Both the position numbers and the translations under genes were made by a program. Below are positions 6,169 through 7,091 of a stretch of DNA of 7,091 nt, one piece after another. The stretch's first letter is position 1, and every line of letters begins with the position of its first letter. The stretch covers positions 1 to 7,091 of the forward strand of contig DGDN01000095.1 in NCBI GenBank assembly GCA_002385465.1. The letters run 5' to 3'. This stretch comes from Candidatus Fermentithermobacillaceae bacterium UBA3951. GTDB taxonomy: Bacteria; Bacillota; Sulfobacillia; Fermentithermobacillales; Fermentithermobacillaceae. The notes under the pieces were generated by a model. It saw nothing but the letters and a program-made list of their open reading frames with translations, was not told the origin of the DNA and did not search any database.

Positions 6169-7091
6169 GCAGGATCAGGGCATTGTCATGGTACATGAGG
6201 AGAGCGGAATCCTCCTGAAGAACAGAATCTGGTATGCGTCTTGCCACTTCCACTATGGTCTTGTAGTCCTTCGCCACCCAACATGCCTTGAACCCGGCCC
6301 TCAGGGCCTCGGTGCGGAACACCCTGAGCTTCCCGTGGCCCCGCTTGTACTCTTCAAACTCCTTGAGAAGCGCCTTCTCTCTCACCTTCTCAAGGTCGGC
6401 TTGTCTTCCCGGGTCCGGGACATACCATCGACCATCGTCATCTCTCAAGAAGTTCTGCTCCAACAGCTCCAGCAGTTCAGGCAACTTCTCATGCCGGGCC
6501 TTGCGAAGCTCCACCAGGAACTTGGGATGGAGCTCTTGATATGTCTGTGGTTTCTCCGATAGCTCCTTGCGCAGCCACTGGATCGATGTCTTTTCATCGT
6601 TCACGAAGAGCGACAGCTGTTCAACTCCCTGTACCTGCAATCGCTTCTTGTCATACTCCACCACCTGGTCAGGGAGGAAGTACATGCCGTCTCTCTGGGG
6701 GAAGCGCTTTGTCAGGCCAGCATAGAACTCAGCCGCTCCCATGGGCACAAAGACACCCCGCTGCACATGGAAAGCAACCATGCGGTCGTACAGGAGGTAG
6801 TTCTGTCGTTCGACAATGAGTTCCGCCTTACCGTTCTTCTCCAAGAACACAGGAAGCTGCTTCAGGTGTGTCCGAACGAAATCCCATACGCCTTCTTCAG
6901 TCCCTGCCTTCAGTCGGAACCTCTTCTCAAGTCCGTCGTTCGGTTTGTAAGCCGAGATAACCAGATCCTGCTTAACCGCAGTGGTAGATGTGACCTGCTT
7001 GAAAGTCCCCTGCTGTTTATCCAGTGTGCGCACGTCTGCGATAACGAACCCTGCCCGCATGATGGCTTCCTGGATGGCGTTCCAGATCCGG
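6155..7091 (-). CDS. pglX: BREX type 3 PglX-like adenine-specific DNA methyltransferase, C-terminal part
   Basis: Partial gene: the frame is open to the window edge, and about 311 C-terminal residues are visible. The first Met (7060) is internal, since ten more in-frame codons without a stop precede it (RIWNAIQEAI). The catalytic part with the expected DPPY-type motif lies outside, so methylation cannot be confirmed here. Recognition rests on the block GFVIADVRTLDKQQGTFKQV followed by TTAVKQDLVISAYKP, which I recall as the end of the catalytic fold in DUF1156-type DNA methylases found in type 3 BREX loci, and on the helicase and PglZ genes behind it. The remaining ~240 residues are charged and helical-looking and are presumably part of the target-recognition or specificity region (inference). 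In BREX this enzyme methylates adenine in a short non-palindromic site to mark self DNA. The gene ends with TAG inside the helicase gene. Alternative: another orphan adenine methylase of the same superfamily. Confidence 0.78.
   Translation of the reverse strand, partial: RIWNAIQEAIMRAGFVIADVRTLDKQQGTFKQVTSTTAVKQDLVISAYKPNDGLEKRFRLKAGTEEGVWDFVRTHLKQLPVFLEKNGKAELIVERQNYLLYDRMVAFHVQRGVFVPMGAAEFYAGLTKRFPQRDGMYFLPDQVVEYDKKRLQVQGVEQLSLFVNDEKTSIQWLRKELSEKPQTYQELHPKFLVELRKARHEKLPELLELLEQNFLRDDDGRWYVPDPGRQADLEKVREKALLKEFEEYKRGHGKLRVFRTEALRAGFKACWVAKDYKTIVEVARRIPDSVLQEDSALLMYHDNALILLGER

Noticed and set aside
3322..7091. DISARM system (methylase plus SNF2 helicase)
   Set aside because: DISARM lacks a PglZ protein, and no DrmA, DrmB or DrmC-like gene is seen; pglZ directly behind the helicase points to BREX.

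Overview
The window holds the downstream end of a bacterial (or possibly archaeal) phage-defence island, all on the minus strand and read right to left. Four genes in the order DNA methyltransferase (C-terminal part only), SNF2-type helicase, PglZ-domain protein and a small winged-helix protein match the 3' part of a type 3 BREX operon (brxF-brxC-pglXI-brxHII-pglZ-brxA). If that reading is right, brxF and brxC lie beyond the right edge. Gene identities rest on motifs read by eye plus gene order; no database search was possible.

Layout from right to left: the C-terminal ~310 residues of the methyltransferase (7091-6155, open at the window edge); the helicase (6168-3322, TTG start, 14-nt overlap with the methyltransferase); pglZ (3325-1385, ATGA overlap); the BrxA-like gene (start re-chosen as GTG at 1388, GTGA overlap, end 660); then 76 nt on, a small ASCH/EVE-like reading frame (583-167) interrupted by one in-frame TAG. 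The last ~166 bases carry no gene that I can see, only weak inverted repeats. Three junctions in a row overlap, so the four main genes probably form one translationally coupled transcript whose promoter lies off the right edge. All motifs I could check in the helicase and PglZ are intact, so the defence module looks functional.

In BREX, the methyltransferase marks host DNA while PglZ, the helicase and the ATPase BrxC are needed to exclude unmodified phage DNA. BrxA-family proteins bind DNA. The trailing ASCH-like frame is the least ordinary element: it is placed and spaced like a sixth or accessory member of the operon, but it is broken by a stop codon where a tyrosine codon would fit.

The host cannot be named. 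Moderate GC, strong purine-rich ribosome-binding sites (AGGAGGT, GGGAGGG, AGGTGG) and free use of GTG and TTG starts would suit a Clostridia-like or other Firmicutes-related organism, but this is inference.
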